The position numbers were made by a program, and so were the translations under genes. Source: Streptomyces sp. AC1-42W (lineage in GTDB: Bacteria > Actinomycetota > Actinomycetes > Streptomycetales > Streptomycetaceae). Taken from it: a DNA stretch of 64,000 nucleotides. Positions 10,913 to 20,525 of this stretch are shown here, in pieces. The notes under the pieces were generated by a model. It was not told the origin of the DNA, made no database searches, and saw only the letters and a list, made by a program, of their open reading frames with translations. Position 1 is the first letter of the stretch. Every line of letters begins with the position of its first letter. The DNA lies in NCBI RefSeq assembly GCF_003248355.1, contig NZ_QKWY01000001.1, forward strand, positions 3,368,001 through 3,432,000, given 5' to 3'.

Positions 10913-11938
10913 TCAGAGCACGCAGTCCACCTCGGCGTACCGGTCGGCGGGCACGGTCTTCAGCGTCTCCACCGCGTGCGCCAGGGGCACCAGGGTGATC
11001 TCCGTACCGCGCAGCGCCGTCATCATGCCGAAGTCGCCCCGGTGCGCCGCCTCCACCGCGTGCCAGCCGAACCGGGTCGCCAGGACCCTGTCGTACGCGG
11101 TCGGCGTGCCGCCGCGCTGGACGTGCCCGAGGATCACCGGGCGGGCCTCCTTGCCCAGGCGCTCCTCCAGCTCGACGGAGAGCCGGGTCGCCACGCCCGT
11201 GAACCGCTCGTGGCCGTAGACGTCCTTGGCGCCCGACTCGAACTCCATGGAGCCCTCGCGCGGCTTCGCGCCCTCGGCGACCACGACTATGGCGAACTTC
11301 TTGCCGGCCGAGAACCGGCGGCCCACCACCTCGGTCAGCTCGTCGATGTCGAAGGGGCGCTCCGGGACGACGATGGCGTGCGCGCCGGCCGCCATGCCCG
11401 AGTGCAGGGCGATCCAGCCGGTGTGCCGGCCCATCACCTCGACGATCATGACCCGCTGGTGCGACTCGGCGGTGGTCTTCAGCCGGTCCAGAGCCTCGGT
11501 GGCGACGCCGACGGCCGTGTCGAAGCCGAAGGTGACGTCGGTGGAGGCTATGTCGTTGTCGATGGTCTTCGGCACGCCGACGATCGGCAGCCCCGCCTCG
11601 GAGAGCAGGTTCGCCGCCTTGAGGGTGCCCTCGCCGCCGATCGGGATGATCGCGTCGAGCCCCAGGTCGCGGACATGGCCGCGGGCCGTCTCGACGCCGC
11701 CGCGCAGATGCGCCGGCTGGACCCGGGAGGAGCCGAGGATCGTGCCGCCGCGGGCGAGGATGCCGCCCACCGCGTCCAGGTCGAGCTTGCGGTAGTCGCA
11801 CTCCAGGAGGCCCCGCCACCCGTCGTTGAAGCCGATGACCTCGTCGCCGTGGTCGACCACAGCACGGTGGACGACGGACCGGATGACGGCGTTGAGGCCG
11901 GGGCAGTCGCCGCCGGAGGTGAGCACACCAATTCGCAT
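10913..11938 (-). CDS. pfkA: 6-phosphofructokinase
   Basis: 341 residues from ATG 11938 (RIGVLTSGGDCPGLNA). Family A phosphofructokinase: the phosphate-binding GGDCPG at the N-terminus, GGEGTL (ATP/pyrophosphate site), PKTIDNDI and the GRHTGWIAL segment are all present. GGEGTL in place of GGDGS, together with PKTIDND, is characteristic of the actinobacterial/mixed-substrate group, so ATP versus pyrophosphate use should not be assumed from homology alone. Streptomyces usually carry several pfkA paralogues and I cannot say which this is. A longer frame to 11980 exists, but the extra residues are not conserved in the family. Confidence 0.93.
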   Translation of the reverse strand: MRIGVLTSGGDCPGLNAVIRSVVHRAVVDHGDEVIGFNDGWRGLLECDYRKLDLDAVGGILARGGTILGSSRVQPAHLRGGVETARGHVRDLGLDAIIPIGGEGTLKAANLLSEAGLPIVGVPKTIDNDIASTDVTFGFDTAVGVATEALDRLKTTAESHQRVMIVEVMGRHTGWIALHSGMAAGAHAIVVPERPFDIDELTEVVGRRFSAGKKFAIVVVAEGAKPREGSMEFESGAKDVYGHERFTGVATRLSVELEERLGKEARPVILGHVQRGGTPTAYDRVLATRFGWHAVEAAHRGDFGMMTALRGTEITLVPLAHAVETLKTVPADRYAEVDCVL

Positions 11939-12107
11939 TGCCCGGAGAACCTTTGCAACGTGGGCCGACGACCGGACCACGTCGTCCGGTGGGAGATCCC
12001 CGCCACCCTACCGGCGCAGGGTGGGGGGACCGAACCGGGCGTCCGCCTGCTGGACGCCGCTCAACTGAGCCGTTGCCAACTCATCGGAACGCGGGTGAAA
12101 CCGCAGG

Positions 12108-12836
12108 TCAGGCGGGCTGCGTCGCTGCCGCGACACGCTCCGCGCGCAGCGCCTCGTACCACCGGTCGTCGGTCGGCGGCAGGGCGTTGACGTCGAGGGC
12201 CAGCTTGAGCAGCAGGTCCGCGATCATGGGGTTGCGCGCCATCACGGGCCCGTGCATGTAGGTGCCGAACACGGTGTCGTTGTACGCGCCCTCGGTGCCG
12301 TCGCCGGTGCCGTTGCCCCGGCCGAACCGCACCCGCGCGAACGGGCGTGCGGTCTGCCCGAGGTGCGTGACGCCCTGGTGGTTCTCGAACCCGGTGAGCG
12401 GCGGCAGCCCGAGCTGCGGGTCGATGTCCGCGAGGACGTCGCCCACGCACCGCGCGCCCTCGCCGCGCGTCGAGACCACGTCCAGCAGCCCCAGGCCCTG
12501 CTCGCGCTCGCCGAGGTCGTTGATGAACTCGTGGCCGAGGATCTGGTAGCCCGCGCAGACCGAGAAGATGATCGCGCCGTTGGACGCGGCCCGGCTGAGC
12601 CCGCCGTCGCGGCGCAGCCGCTCCGCCGCGAGCCGCTGCGGCCGGTCCTCGCCGCCGCCGATCAGATAGATGTCGCCCGACGTGGGCACCGGCTGGTCGC
12701 TGCGCACGTCGACCCGCGACACGTCCAGGCCGCGCTGGCGGGCCCGGCGCTCCACCACCAGGGCGTTGCCCTGGTCGCCGTAGGTGCTCAGCAGGTCCGG
12801 GTAGACCCACACCAGCCGAAGGCTGTTGTTGCTCAT
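12108..12836 (-). CDS. gatD: GatD, glutaminase subunit of lipid II isoglutaminyl synthase
   Basis: 242 residues from ATG 12836. It is a class I (CobB/CobQ-type) glutamine amidotransferase: the nucleophile Cys lies in IIFSVCAGYQILG and the catalytic His in TYMHGPVMARNP. It starts 34 bp after murT on the same strand. The MurT/GatD pair amidates the D-glutamate of lipid II using glutamine-derived ammonia, a modification needed for efficient peptidoglycan crosslinking. GatD binds substrate and releases NH3, MurT uses it. Length and order are typical. Confidence 0.92.
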   Translation of the reverse strand: MSNNSLRLVWVYPDLLSTYGDQGNALVVERRARQRGLDVSRVDVRSDQPVPTSGDIYLIGGGEDRPQRLAAERLRRDGGLSRAASNGAIIFSVCAGYQILGHEFINDLGEREQGLGLLDVVSTRGEGARCVGDVLADIDPQLGLPPLTGFENHQGVTHLGQTARPFARVRFGRGNGTGDGTEGAYNDTVFGTYMHGPVMARNPMIADLLLKLALDVNALPPTDDRWYEALRAERVAAATQPA

Positions 12837-12870
12837 GCTTCGTCCTCTCCGGAGGGCTCCGGTGCCCGGG

Positions 12871-14109
12871 TCAGTTGCCGACACGACGGCGCAGATCCTG
12901 GAAGGCGGTGTAGTTGGCGATGACCTCGATGCGCCCGGGCGGCGCCTGCTGGACGGCCTCGTCGAGGTTCTCGCAGACCCGGAAGTCGAGTCCGGCCACC
13001 TCCAGACGGACCGCGAGGTCCAGCTTGCGGTCGCCGAGCACGAAGATCGGGTGGCCCGCGAGCTGGGTGTAGTCCACGTCCCAGAGCCACGAGGTGTCCG
13101 TGCCGTCCGCGCCCCGCGCGTTCACGGAGAGGATCACCGGCGTGGGCGGCGGATCGATCAGCGAGAACGTCTCCAGCCAGCCCGCCGGGTTCTTCGCCAG
13201 CAGCAGCCGCAGCTCCCGGCCCAGGAAGCTCACCACGTCGTAGCGGCCCGCGACGGCCTGCACCTGGTACATCCGCTCCAGCGCCACCTGGGGCGGCACG
13301 CCGAACACGGCGGCGACGGCCGCCGAGCTGGTGGCGTTGGCCTTGTTGGCCCGGCCCGGCAGCTGGAGGTGGATCGGCCACGCCGAACCGTGCGGGTCGA
13401 GGACGTAGTCGCCGTGCAGGACCCAGCTCGGCGGCGGCCGGCGGAAACCGCACTCGCCGCAGAACCAGTCGTCGCCGGGGCGCTGCATGACGCCGCCGCA
13501 GGACGGGCAGGACCAGGCGTCGTCCTTCCACGCCTGGCCGGCCGCGACCCACACCACGTTGGGGGAGGAGGAGGCCGCCCAGACGATCAGCGGGTCGTCG
13601 GCGTTGGCGACGATCACGGCCTTGGAGCCGGACAGGCCCTCGCGCCACTTCTCGGCGAGCATCCGCGTCTCGGCGGCCCGGTCCAGCTGGTCGCGCGAGA
13701 GGTTGAGCAGCGCGATCACCTTGGGCGTCGTGTCACGGGCGACCCCGGCCAGGTACTTCTCGTCCACCTCGATCACGCCGTACTGCGCGTCCGAGCCGCC
13801 GGCCAGCGCCGAGGTGATCCCGGCGGGCATGTTGGCGCCGAGCGCGTTCGACACGACCGGGCCCGCGGCCCGCAGCGCCTCCGCGATCAGCCGGGTGGTG
13901 GTGGTCTTGCCATTCGTCGCCGACACGAGGATCACGTCCAGGTGCTGCGCCAGCCGCCCGAGCAGGTCGGGGTCGAGCTTGAGCGCCACCCGGCCGCCGA
14001 TCACCGATCCGCTGCCCCGCCCGGCAGCCCGCGACACCGCCGCAGCGGCCTTGCCCGCCGTCACGGCCAGCCTGGCCCGCGGCGACAACGGCTCCGTGTT
14101 GCCTGCCAT
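12871..14109 (-). CDS. murT: MurT, Mur-ligase subunit of lipid II isoglutaminyl synthase
   Basis: 412 residues from ATG 14109. Mur-ligase ATP site VSATNGKTTTTRLI near residue 60; the central domain carries the four-Cys ribbon CPSCGG and CGECG that is inserted in MurT but not in MurC-F; the C-terminal DUF1727 domain follows. It is the first gene of a two-gene unit with gatD. It is a canonical copy, with no truncation or odd residue seen. Confidence 0.93.
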   Translation of the reverse strand: MAGNTEPLSPRARLAVTAGKAAAAVSRAAGRGSGSVIGGRVALKLDPDLLGRLAQHLDVILVSATNGKTTTTRLIAEALRAAGPVVSNALGANMPAGITSALAGGSDAQYGVIEVDEKYLAGVARDTTPKVIALLNLSRDQLDRAAETRMLAEKWREGLSGSKAVIVANADDPLIVWAASSSPNVVWVAAGQAWKDDAWSCPSCGGVMQRPGDDWFCGECGFRRPPPSWVLHGDYVLDPHGSAWPIHLQLPGRANKANATSSAAVAAVFGVPPQVALERMYQVQAVAGRYDVVSFLGRELRLLLAKNPAGWLETFSLIDPPPTPVILSVNARGADGTDTSWLWDVDYTQLAGHPIFVLGDRKLDLAVRLEVAGLDFRVCENLDEAVQQAPPGRIEVIANYTAFQDLRRRVGN

Positions 14110-14287
14110 CGTCCTAGATCCTCCTTGCATCGGTCCGCCGCCCAGCCTATCGATGTCCGGCGCGATGACCGCACCGCGGCACCGTCCGGCCGGGAAATCC
14201 CGGTGCGGGCCGCGGCGGCGGGAGGCGTCGCCGCGGGCGCGGGCACGGTGGCGCGGGCGTCCCCGCTGCCTCCGGTCGGAACGTACG

Positions 14288-14842
14288 ATGACCGCCATGC
14301 GCAACCGCCCGATCCCCGGCAGCTCCGGAATCGTCCGCCCCATGAGCCTGCTCGGCGACCCGGTCCTGCACGCGGCCTGCGAACCGGTCACGGAGTTCGG
14401 GCCCCCGCTCGCCCGGCTCGTCGAGGACATGTTCGCCACGATGTACGAGGCGCGGGGCGTCGGGCTGGCCGCCAACCAGATCGGGGTGCCCTCGCGGGTG
14501 TTCGTCTACGACTGCCCCGACGACGAGGACGTGCGCCACCTCGGCCATGTGGTCAACCCGGTCCTGGTGGCGGCGGACGGGGTCACCGTGCGCGGTTCCG
14601 AGGGCTGCCTCTCGCTGCCGGGCCTGGAGGCGGGCACCCCGCGCTTCGACCACGCGGTGGTCGAGGGCGTCACGGTGACCGGTGAGCCGGTCCGGATCGA
14701 CGGCACCGGCTTCTTCGCCCGCTGCCTCCAGCACGAGTGCGACCACCTCGACGGACAGGTCTACACCGACCGGCTGACCGGCCTGCGCCGCGCCCGCGTG
14801 CTGCGCGCGGCCCGCCGGGCGCCGTGGAGCCGCACGGGCTGA
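14288..14842 (+). CDS. def: Peptide deformylase
   Basis: 184 residues from ATG 14288 (alternative ATG 14297). All three metal-binding motifs are present: GVGLAANQIG, EGCLSLPG and QHECDHLDG (Cys and two His ligate the metal, the Glu is catalytic). The enzyme removes the formyl group from the initiating methionine of new proteins. It is divergent from murT and convergent with the tetR gene. Streptomyces usually have several def copies, so this may not be the essential one. Confidence 0.93.
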   Translation: MTAMRNRPIPGSSGIVRPMSLLGDPVLHAACEPVTEFGPPLARLVEDMFATMYEARGVGLAANQIGVPSRVFVYDCPDDEDVRHLGHVVNPVLVAADGVTVRGSEGCLSLPGLEAGTPRFDHAVVEGVTVTGEPVRIDGTGFFARCLQHECDHLDGQVYTDRLTGLRRARVLRAARRAPWSRTG

Positions 14843-14851
14843 CCGGCCGGA

Positions 14852-15502
14852 TCAGAAGCCGGGGCCGTCCGCCCGGTCGCTCGCGGCGGCCAGCCTGCCC
14901 CAGAGCAGATCGGCGAGGCTGCGCACCAGCTGCTCCCGCGAGCACGGGCGCTCGCCGAGCCACCAGTCGCCCGCCGCGTGCATCATGCCGACGATCCCGT
15001 GGCCCCAGATCCGGGCCATGGCCTCGCTGTCCGGGCCGAGGTCCACGCGCTCCGCGATGACCGCGGCCAGCTCCTCGCCGAGGCGGCGCAGCAGCGGCGC
15101 GGAGTGCCGGCCCACGTCGAAGCCCTGCTCGGACGAGGGGGCCGCGTCGTCGGACGGGTGCATGAGGAAGCGGTAGACCTGGGGGCGGGCCTCGATCGCC
15201 GCGAGATAGGTGTCGAGCGTGGACTCGACCCGGGCGCGCCGGTCGGCGGGGGCGTCGAGCGCGGCGCGCAGGGCGCTCAGCAGGGCGTCGGTGTGCCGTT
15301 TGGCGAGGGCGCGGTAGAGCCCGCCCTTGTCGCCGAAGTGCCGGTAGAGGATCGGCTTGGTGATGCCCGCCGCGGCGGCGATCGCGTTCATCGAGGCGCC
15401 GGGGCCGTCCCTGAGCACCACGCGGTCGGCTGCCTCCAGCAGCTCCCGACGGCGGCGTGCGGCCGTGGTCCGCTGGCGCTCGGCCTGTCGTGTGGTCTCC
15501 AT
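14852..15502 (-). CDS. TetR-family transcriptional regulator
   Basis: 216 residues from ATG 15502. The N-terminal TetR helix-turn-helix covers about 18-65 (MNAIAAAAGITKPILYRHFG). The C-terminal half is helical and ends GDWWLGERPCSREQLVRSLADLL, a family common beside fatty-acid genes. It is divergent from an acyl-CoA dehydrogenase with an inverted repeat in the shared region, so self-regulation and control of that gene are likely, perhaps with an acyl-CoA ligand (inferred). Confidence 0.9.
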   Translation of the reverse strand: METTRQAERQRTTAARRRRELLEAADRVVLRDGPGASMNAIAAAAGITKPILYRHFGDKGGLYRALAKRHTDALLSALRAALDAPADRRARVESTLDTYLAAIEARPQVYRFLMHPSDDAAPSSEQGFDVGRHSAPLLRRLGEELAAVIAERVDLGPDSEAMARIWGHGIVGMMHAAGDWWLGERPCSREQLVRSLADLLWGRLAAASDRADGPGF

Positions 15503-15592
15503 GTCGTCTCTCCCACCCCTGACCGTGCCTGTCCGTCGTGCCTGCGCAACGTAACACCCCGTCCGGCGCGGCGCGGGTGGCGTCTCATGTGG

Positions 15593-15639
15593 TTGACAGA
15601 GGCTACTTACCGGTAACAGACTGTTGTTACCGCAAGTAA
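15593..15639 (+). promoter_or_regulatory. Putative TetR operator and promoter of the acyl-CoA dehydrogenase gene
   Basis: An imperfect inverted repeat spans 15604-15639: left arm TACTTACCGGTAACA, right arm (read on the other strand) TACTTGCGGTAACA, differing by one base and one gap. A consensus TTGACA (15593-15598) lies just upstream, so the repeat would cover the -10/start region. No clear -10 hexamer is visible. Confidence 0.55.
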
Positions 15640-15673
15640 CGACGCGTTTCGAGGCAGCACCGTGGAGGGGAAC

Positions 15674-16900
15674 ATGGCCGAGTTCACGCTCGAGCTCAAC
15701 GACGACCAGAAGCAGGTCCGTGACTGGCTCCACGGTTTCGCCGCGGACGTGATCCGGCCGGCCGCCGCGGAGTGGGACGAGCGTGAGGAGACGCCCTGGC
15801 CCGTCATCCAGGAGGCGGCGAAGGTCGGGATCTACTCCCTCGACTTCTACGCCCAGCAGTTCTTCGATCCTACGGGCTTCGGCATCCCCATGGCGATGGA
15901 GGAACTGTTCTGGGGCGACGCCGGCATCGCCCTGTCGATCGTCGGTACGGGCCTGGCGGCCGTGGGCGTCCTCGCCAACGGCACCGAGGAGCAGATAGGC
16001 ACCTGGATTCCGCAGATGTACGGCGACGCCGACGACGTGAAGGTCGCCGCGTTCTGCTCCTCCGAGCCCGACGCCGGCTCCGACGTCGCCTCGATGCGCA
16101 CCCGCGCCGTCTACGACGAGGCCAAGGACGAGTGGGTGCTCAACGGCACCAAGACCTGGGCGACCAACGGCGGCATCGCCAACGTCCATGTGGTCGTCGC
16201 GGTCGTCGACCCGGAGCTGGGCTCCAAGGGCCACGCCTCGTTCATCGTCCCGCCGGACACCCCCGGCCTCTCCCAGGGCCAGAAGTTCAAGAAGCACGGC
16301 ATCCGCGCCTCGCACACCGCCGAGGTCGTCCTGGAGGACGTGCGCGTACCGGGTCACTGCCTGCTCGGCGGCAAGGAGAAGCTCGACCAGCGCCTCGCCC
16401 GTGCCCGCGAGCGCGCCGCGTCGGGCGGCGAGCGCGTGAAGAACGCGGCGATGGCCACCTTCGAGGCGTCCCGCCCGGCCGTGGGGGCCATGGCCGTCGG
16501 CACCGCCCGCGCGGCGTACGAGGTGGCGCTGGACTACGCGAGGACGCGGACCCAGTTCGGCCGCCCCATCATCGACAACCAGGGCGTCGCCTTCCAGCTC
16601 GCCGACATGCGCACACAGATCGACGCGGCGCGGCTGCTGGTCTGGCGCGCCTCCTGGATGGCCACCACGGGCAAGCCGTTCGAGTCGGCCGAGGGCTCCA
16701 TGTCCAAGCTGTACGCGAGCGAGACCGCCAAGAAGGTCACCGCGCAGGCCATCCAGATCCTCGGCGGCAACGGCTACACGCGGGAGTACCCGGTCGAGCG
16801 CATGCACCGGGACGCCGCGATCTACACCATCTTCGAGGGCACGAGCGAGATCCAGCGCCTGGTCATCGCCCGTACCCTCTCCGGCCTGCCGATCCGCTGA
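15674..16900 (+). CDS. Acyl-CoA dehydrogenase
   Basis: 408 residues from ATG 15674, chosen over GTG 15662 because the GGAGGGG ribosome site overlaps the latter. Three-domain acyl-CoA dehydrogenase: [16 protein letters not shown] (FAD/substrate loop), TWATNGG, then the C-terminal helical domain with [16 protein letters not shown] and the [10 protein letters not shown] motif carrying the catalytic-region Glu. It catalyses alpha,beta-desaturation of an acyl-CoA with FAD. The chain-length preference cannot be inferred. Probably controlled by the divergent TetR. Confidence 0.93.
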   Translation: MAEFTLELNDDQKQVRDWLHGFAADVIRPAAAEWDEREETPWPVIQEAAKVGIYSLDFYAQQFFDPTGFGIPMAMEELFWGDAGIALSIVGTGLAAVGVLANGTEEQIGTWIPQMYGDADDVKVAAFCSSEPDAGSDVASMRTRAVYDEAKDEWVLNGTKTWATNGGIANVHVVVAVVDPELGSKGHASFIVPPDTPGLSQGQKFKKHGIRASHTAEVVLEDVRVPGHCLLGGKEKLDQRLARARERAASGGERVKNAAMATFEASRPAVGAMAVGTARAAYEVALDYARTRTQFGRPIIDNQGVAFQLADMRTQIDAARLLVWRASWMATTGKPFESAEGSMSKLYASETAKKVTAQAIQILGGNGYTREYPVERMHRDAAIYTIFEGTSEIQRLVIARTLSGLPIR

Positions 16901-16925
16901 CCGGGCCGGGGCCCGGCCGCGCCGC

Positions 16926-17414
16926 TCAGGCGGGCAGCTGGGCCTCGATCGCGGCCAGCAGCTCCGGGGCGTCCGGTTCCGTGCGGGGGCGGAACCGGGC
17001 GACCGGCTCGCCCGCCGGCGAGAGCAGGAACTTCTCGAAGTTCCACTGGACGTCCCCGGCCTCGCCCGCGGCGTCCGCGAGGCGGGTCAGCTCGGTGTAC
17101 AGGGGGTGCCGGCCCGCGCCGTTGACCTCGGTCTTCTCCAGCATCGGGAAGGTCACCCCGTACGTCGCCGAGCAGAAGGTGCCGATCTCCTCCGCGCTGC
17201 CCGGCTCCTGGCCGCCGAACTGGTTGCAGGGCACGCCGAGCACGGTCAGACCGCGGTCCCCGTACTCCTTCTGGAGCCGTTCCAGACCGGCGTACTGCGG
17301 GGTCAGCCCGCACTTGGAGGCGACGTTCACCACCAGCACCGCCCGGTCGCGGTAGGCGCCCAGGGTGGTCGGCTCGCCGGTGAGGGTGTGCAGCGGGATG
17401 TCGTACAGCGTCAT
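16926..17414 (-). CDS. Glutathione peroxidase-family thiol peroxidase
   Basis: 162 residues from ATG 17414, preceded by GAGGAG. Peroxidatic Cys in NVASKCGLTPQY (Cys, not selenocysteine), GVPCNQFGGQEPGS with the conserved Gln, and WNFEKFLL with the conserved Trp/Asn. Actinomycetes lack glutathione, so members of this family use thioredoxin or similar reductants (family knowledge). It is convergent with the acyl-CoA dehydrogenase gene, separated by the GC-rich self-complementary stretch at 16901-16916. Confidence 0.92.
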   Translation of the reverse strand: MTLYDIPLHTLTGEPTTLGAYRDRAVLVVNVASKCGLTPQYAGLERLQKEYGDRGLTVLGVPCNQFGGQEPGSAEEIGTFCSATYGVTFPMLEKTEVNGAGRHPLYTELTRLADAAGEAGDVQWNFEKFLLSPAGEPVARFRPRTEPDAPELLAAIEAQLPA

Positions 17415-17449
17415 CGGTGTCTCCTCGTCGGTGTCTTCCCGCGTCATTC

Positions 17450-17992
17450 TCACCCCCCGAGGCCCTCCGGGACGACGCCGACCGCCTTGTAGTAGAAGGT
17501 CGTCGGTTTCAGGACCCCGGCCGGGTCGGACGCGTAGTCCGGGACCGAACCGCACCGGGTCCAGCCCGCCGCGCGGTACAGCCGCTCCGCCGGACTGCCG
17601 CTCTCGGTGTCCAGGACCAGCAGCGTGATGCCGTCGTCCGCCGCCGCGTGCTCGACCGCGGCCAGCAGCGCCCGGCCCAGGCCCCGGCCGCGCGCCGAGG
17701 GACGGACCATCAGCTTGGCCACCTCCGCGCGATGGCGGGCGTTGGGCAGCGGCGAGGGGACCAGGCCGATCGTGCCCGCGACGCGTTCCCCGTCACGGGC
17801 GAGCCACACCCGCAGCCCGCCCGCCTCCACGGCGGCCGCCCGCCCGCGCCACCACTCGGCGGCGGAGTCCCGGTCCAGGGAAGCGAGGAAGCCCACGGAC
17901 GATCCGCAGGCCACGGTCTCCACCAGCAGCGCGGCCAGCTCATCGGCATAGGTGACCAGCTCGGGGCCGGACACCGGGACGATCTCGGTCAT
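17450..17992 (-). CDS. GNAT-family N-acetyltransferase
   Basis: 180 residues from ATG 17992. The acetyl-CoA pyrophosphate loop is VRPSARGRGLGRALL, followed by LLVLDTESGSPAERLYRAAGW, typical of GNAT motif B. Single domain, no signal peptide. The substrate is unknown. It ends 35 bp before the peroxidase gene on the same strand, so they may share a transcript. Confidence 0.9.
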   Translation of the reverse strand: MTEIVPVSGPELVTYADELAALLVETVACGSSVGFLASLDRDSAAEWWRGRAAAVEAGGLRVWLARDGERVAGTIGLVPSPLPNARHRAEVAKLMVRPSARGRGLGRALLAAVEHAAADDGITLLVLDTESGSPAERLYRAAGWTRCGSVPDYASDPAGVLKPTTFYYKAVGVVPEGLGG

Positions 17993-18168
17993 GGGGCGGT
18001 CCTTCCACGGGTTCGTGATCATAACGCCGGGCCCCAGGAGGCGGGGCCTCCAACCGGCCCCCTGCCCGCCGTGCTGCCGGACCCGCCCGCCCGTGCCACG
18101 CTAGAAACGGAATGCCCGGCTCCGCACCTGCTTCCGCCGGGCGGCCGTGCCAGCGAAGGAGGCCCGCA

Positions 18169-18603
18169 ATGGCCAGCACCGGCAGCGCACCAGCGGCGGC
18201 ACCCGGCACCGACGGATCACACCACCCCGCCCGCACGGGCTGGACCGTGTTCGCCGCGGTCCTGATGATCTTCGGCGGCGCTATGGCGATCTTCCAGGGC
18301 ATCGCGGCCATCGCCGAGGACGACGTCTTCGTCGCCACGCGCAACTACGTCTTCCAGTTCAACCTGACCGGCTGGGGCTGGATCCACCTCATCGTCGGCA
18401 TCGTCATCGTCCTGGCCGGCTGCGCCCTGTTCAGCGGGGCCCTGTGGGCGCGGGTGGTGGGTGTGATCCTGGCGGGGCTCGGCGCCCTCGCCAACTTCCT
18501 GTGGCTGCCGTACTACCCGCTCTGGTCCGTCGTGCTCATCGCCATCGACGTCTTCATCATCTGGGCGCTCTGCTCGAGCCCGGACCGCCCGGCGAGGGTC
18601 TGA
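18169..18603 (+). CDS. Four-helix integral membrane protein (DUF7144-like)
   Basis: 144 residues from ATG 18169 with GAAGGAGG upstream. A short Ala/Pro-rich N-terminus is followed by four hydrophobic segments: TVFAAVLMIFGGAMAIFQGI, then WIHLIVGIVIVLAGCALF, then VVGVILAGLGALANFLWLP, then VVLIAIDVFIIWALC. This pattern is widespread in Streptomyces as a small conserved membrane protein without known function. Confidence 0.85.
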   Translation: MASTGSAPAAAPGTDGSHHPARTGWTVFAAVLMIFGGAMAIFQGIAAIAEDDVFVATRNYVFQFNLTGWGWIHLIVGIVIVLAGCALFSGALWARVVGVILAGLGALANFLWLPYYPLWSVVLIAIDVFIIWALCSSPDRPARV

Positions 18604-18618
18604 GACCGCCGGGGCGCC

Positions 18619-20370
18619 TCACGCCTCCCGCAGCACCACGAGTGTGTCGCCCGGAACCGGCTCCGGGCGACCGCCGTCCGTCACCACCTCCAGCCGGCCC
18701 TCCGCGCCCACCACGAACAGCACCCGCTCGTCCGCCGGCAGCGGACCGTCCGCCGTCCGCGTCACCACCCGCGCCCCGGCCTCGTACTTCGCGTCGATGT
18801 CCGCCCGGGTGAGCCCCGGCCCGAACAGCGCGTCGCCCCCGGTGTACGGGGCCAGCACACCGTGGCTCGCGGACGGCGGGGCCAGCCGGCCGACCGTCCC
18901 CTCGACGCTCTCCCGCAGCGTCACCGACGCCAGCGCGTTGAAGTCGTCCTCGCCGGTGAGCAGCAGCACCGAGGTGATCCCCTCCAGCTCGGCGCCCGCG
19001 CCGGTCGCCGAGGCGAACAGCTCACCGGGGGCCAGCGAGAGACCGGCCGCCTCGATCCGCGCCCGCTCCTCGTCCGCGCCCGCCCACATCAGCACGTCGA
19101 GCCCGGCCGCCCGCAGGGCGCACGCCGCGTCCACCACCCAGGGCGCCCCGCCCACCAGCAGCGGCCGGGACCGGGCGGGCCGCAGCACCCCGAGCCGCCG
19201 CGCCACCGGGAACGCCGTCAGCCCGTAGAGCATCACGGTCGCCACGATCACCACGAAGGTGGCGGGCAGGATGCGTTCGGCCCCGGCGACATGGTGGTCG
19301 GCGAGTTCGGTGGAGAACGTGGAGGCGGTGGCCGCGGCGACGATGCCGCGCGGCGCCATCCAGCCGATGAACCATCTCTCCCGGCCCGGCACATCGGTGC
19401 CCATCGCGGCCAGATGCGCGACCAGCGGCCGGGTCACCAGCACCAGCAGGGCGACCAGCGCCAGCGACGGCAGCACCACATGCCGCAGCGACGCCGGGGT
19501 CACCGTCGCCGAGATGGAGACGAACAGCAGCCCGATGATCAGCGAGACCAGCGTCTCGAAGAACGGCCGGCGCGCCGGCAGGTCCAGACCCGGCAGGTTC
19601 GCCATGGCCATCCCCATGACCACGGCCGCGATCAGCCCCGTGTCGTCGCGCAGCGCGTCGCAGCCGGCGGCCACCCCGATCACGGCGGCCAGTTGCGCCG
19701 ACGTCGCCAGCTCCTCGCTGAGCCGCGCCCGCCCCAGCAGCAGCCACAGCACCGCCGCCCCTGCCGCCCCCGCCGCCACCCCCAGCACCGCGCTCGCCAG
19801 GAAGTGGACGAGCCCGTCGCCGAACCCCGGCCGGTTGCCCGCGAGGACCCCGTGGAAGACGAGTGCGCCCAGAATCCCGCCGACCGGGTCGATCAGCGAA
19901 CCCTCCCAGACGAGGATGCGCCGCAGCCGCTCGGTGGGCCGTACGAAGGAGAGCAGCGGCCCCACCACGGTCGGGCCGGACACCACGAGGATCGCGGCCA
20001 GCATGACCGCCGACTGCGCCGACATGTCCAGCACCGGCACGGCGAACAGCGCGGCCGACACCACCGTCAGCAGCACCCCCAGCCACAGCAGCCGGATCAC
20101 CACCCGCCGGTTGTGGCCCCTGAGCCGCTTCAGGTCCAGCCCGAGCCCGGCGTCGTAAAGGATCACCGCCACCGCGAGCGACACCAGCGGCGAGAAGGCG
20201 GAGCCGAGCAGCAGCTGCGGATCGACGTCGTCGGTGACCGCCCCGGCGATGAACCCCGCGGGCAGCAGCACGAGCAGCGCCGGCACCCGCAGCCGGCTCG
20301 CCAGCAGCTGCGAACCGACCGCGAGGACCACGATCAGCCCGAGGCCCGCGTACACCTGATCCGCCGTCAT
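18619..20370 (-). CDS. CPA1/NhaP-type sodium(potassium)/proton antiporter with C-terminal cytoplasmic domain
   Basis: 583 residues from ATG 20370. About twelve transmembrane helices occupy residues 1-400. Characteristic antiporter segments are VVSGPTVVGPLL and WEGSLIDPVGGILGAL, the latter containing the ion-binding Asp, plus WMAPRGIVAAATAS with the conserved Arg. Residues about 405-583 form a soluble domain resembling a Rossmann/TrkA-type regulatory region and ending in a TrkA_C-like strand set (GDTLVVLREA). It exports Na+ or K+ in exchange for protons; the direction and ion are not readable from sequence. Confidence 0.88.
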   Translation of the reverse strand: MTADQVYAGLGLIVVLAVGSQLLASRLRVPALLVLLPAGFIAGAVTDDVDPQLLLGSAFSPLVSLAVAVILYDAGLGLDLKRLRGHNRRVVIRLLWLGVLLTVVSAALFAVPVLDMSAQSAVMLAAILVVSGPTVVGPLLSFVRPTERLRRILVWEGSLIDPVGGILGALVFHGVLAGNRPGFGDGLVHFLASAVLGVAAGAAGAAVLWLLLGRARLSEELATSAQLAAVIGVAAGCDALRDDTGLIAAVVMGMAMANLPGLDLPARRPFFETLVSLIIGLLFVSISATVTPASLRHVVLPSLALVALLVLVTRPLVAHLAAMGTDVPGRERWFIGWMAPRGIVAAATASTFSTELADHHVAGAERILPATFVVIVATVMLYGLTAFPVARRLGVLRPARSRPLLVGGAPWVVDAACALRAAGLDVLMWAGADEERARIEAAGLSLAPGELFASATGAGAELEGITSVLLLTGEDDFNALASVTLRESVEGTVGRLAPPSASHGVLAPYTGGDALFGPGLTRADIDAKYEAGARVVTRTADGPLPADERVLFVVGAEGRLEVVTDGGRPEPVPGDTLVVLREA

Positions 20371-20525
20371 CGACCCGCCTCCTCAGCCGCGCACCCGGAC
20401 GCCGGACGGGGCCCGCACGCAACGCGCGCGACCACCTTCCGCGCCCCCGAGCCCCACGCCCGCCAGGGCTCGCCCCGACCGGCGTACTCACCCGGAGGGA
20501 TCGCCCGGACGGACCAGCGCGTGCC

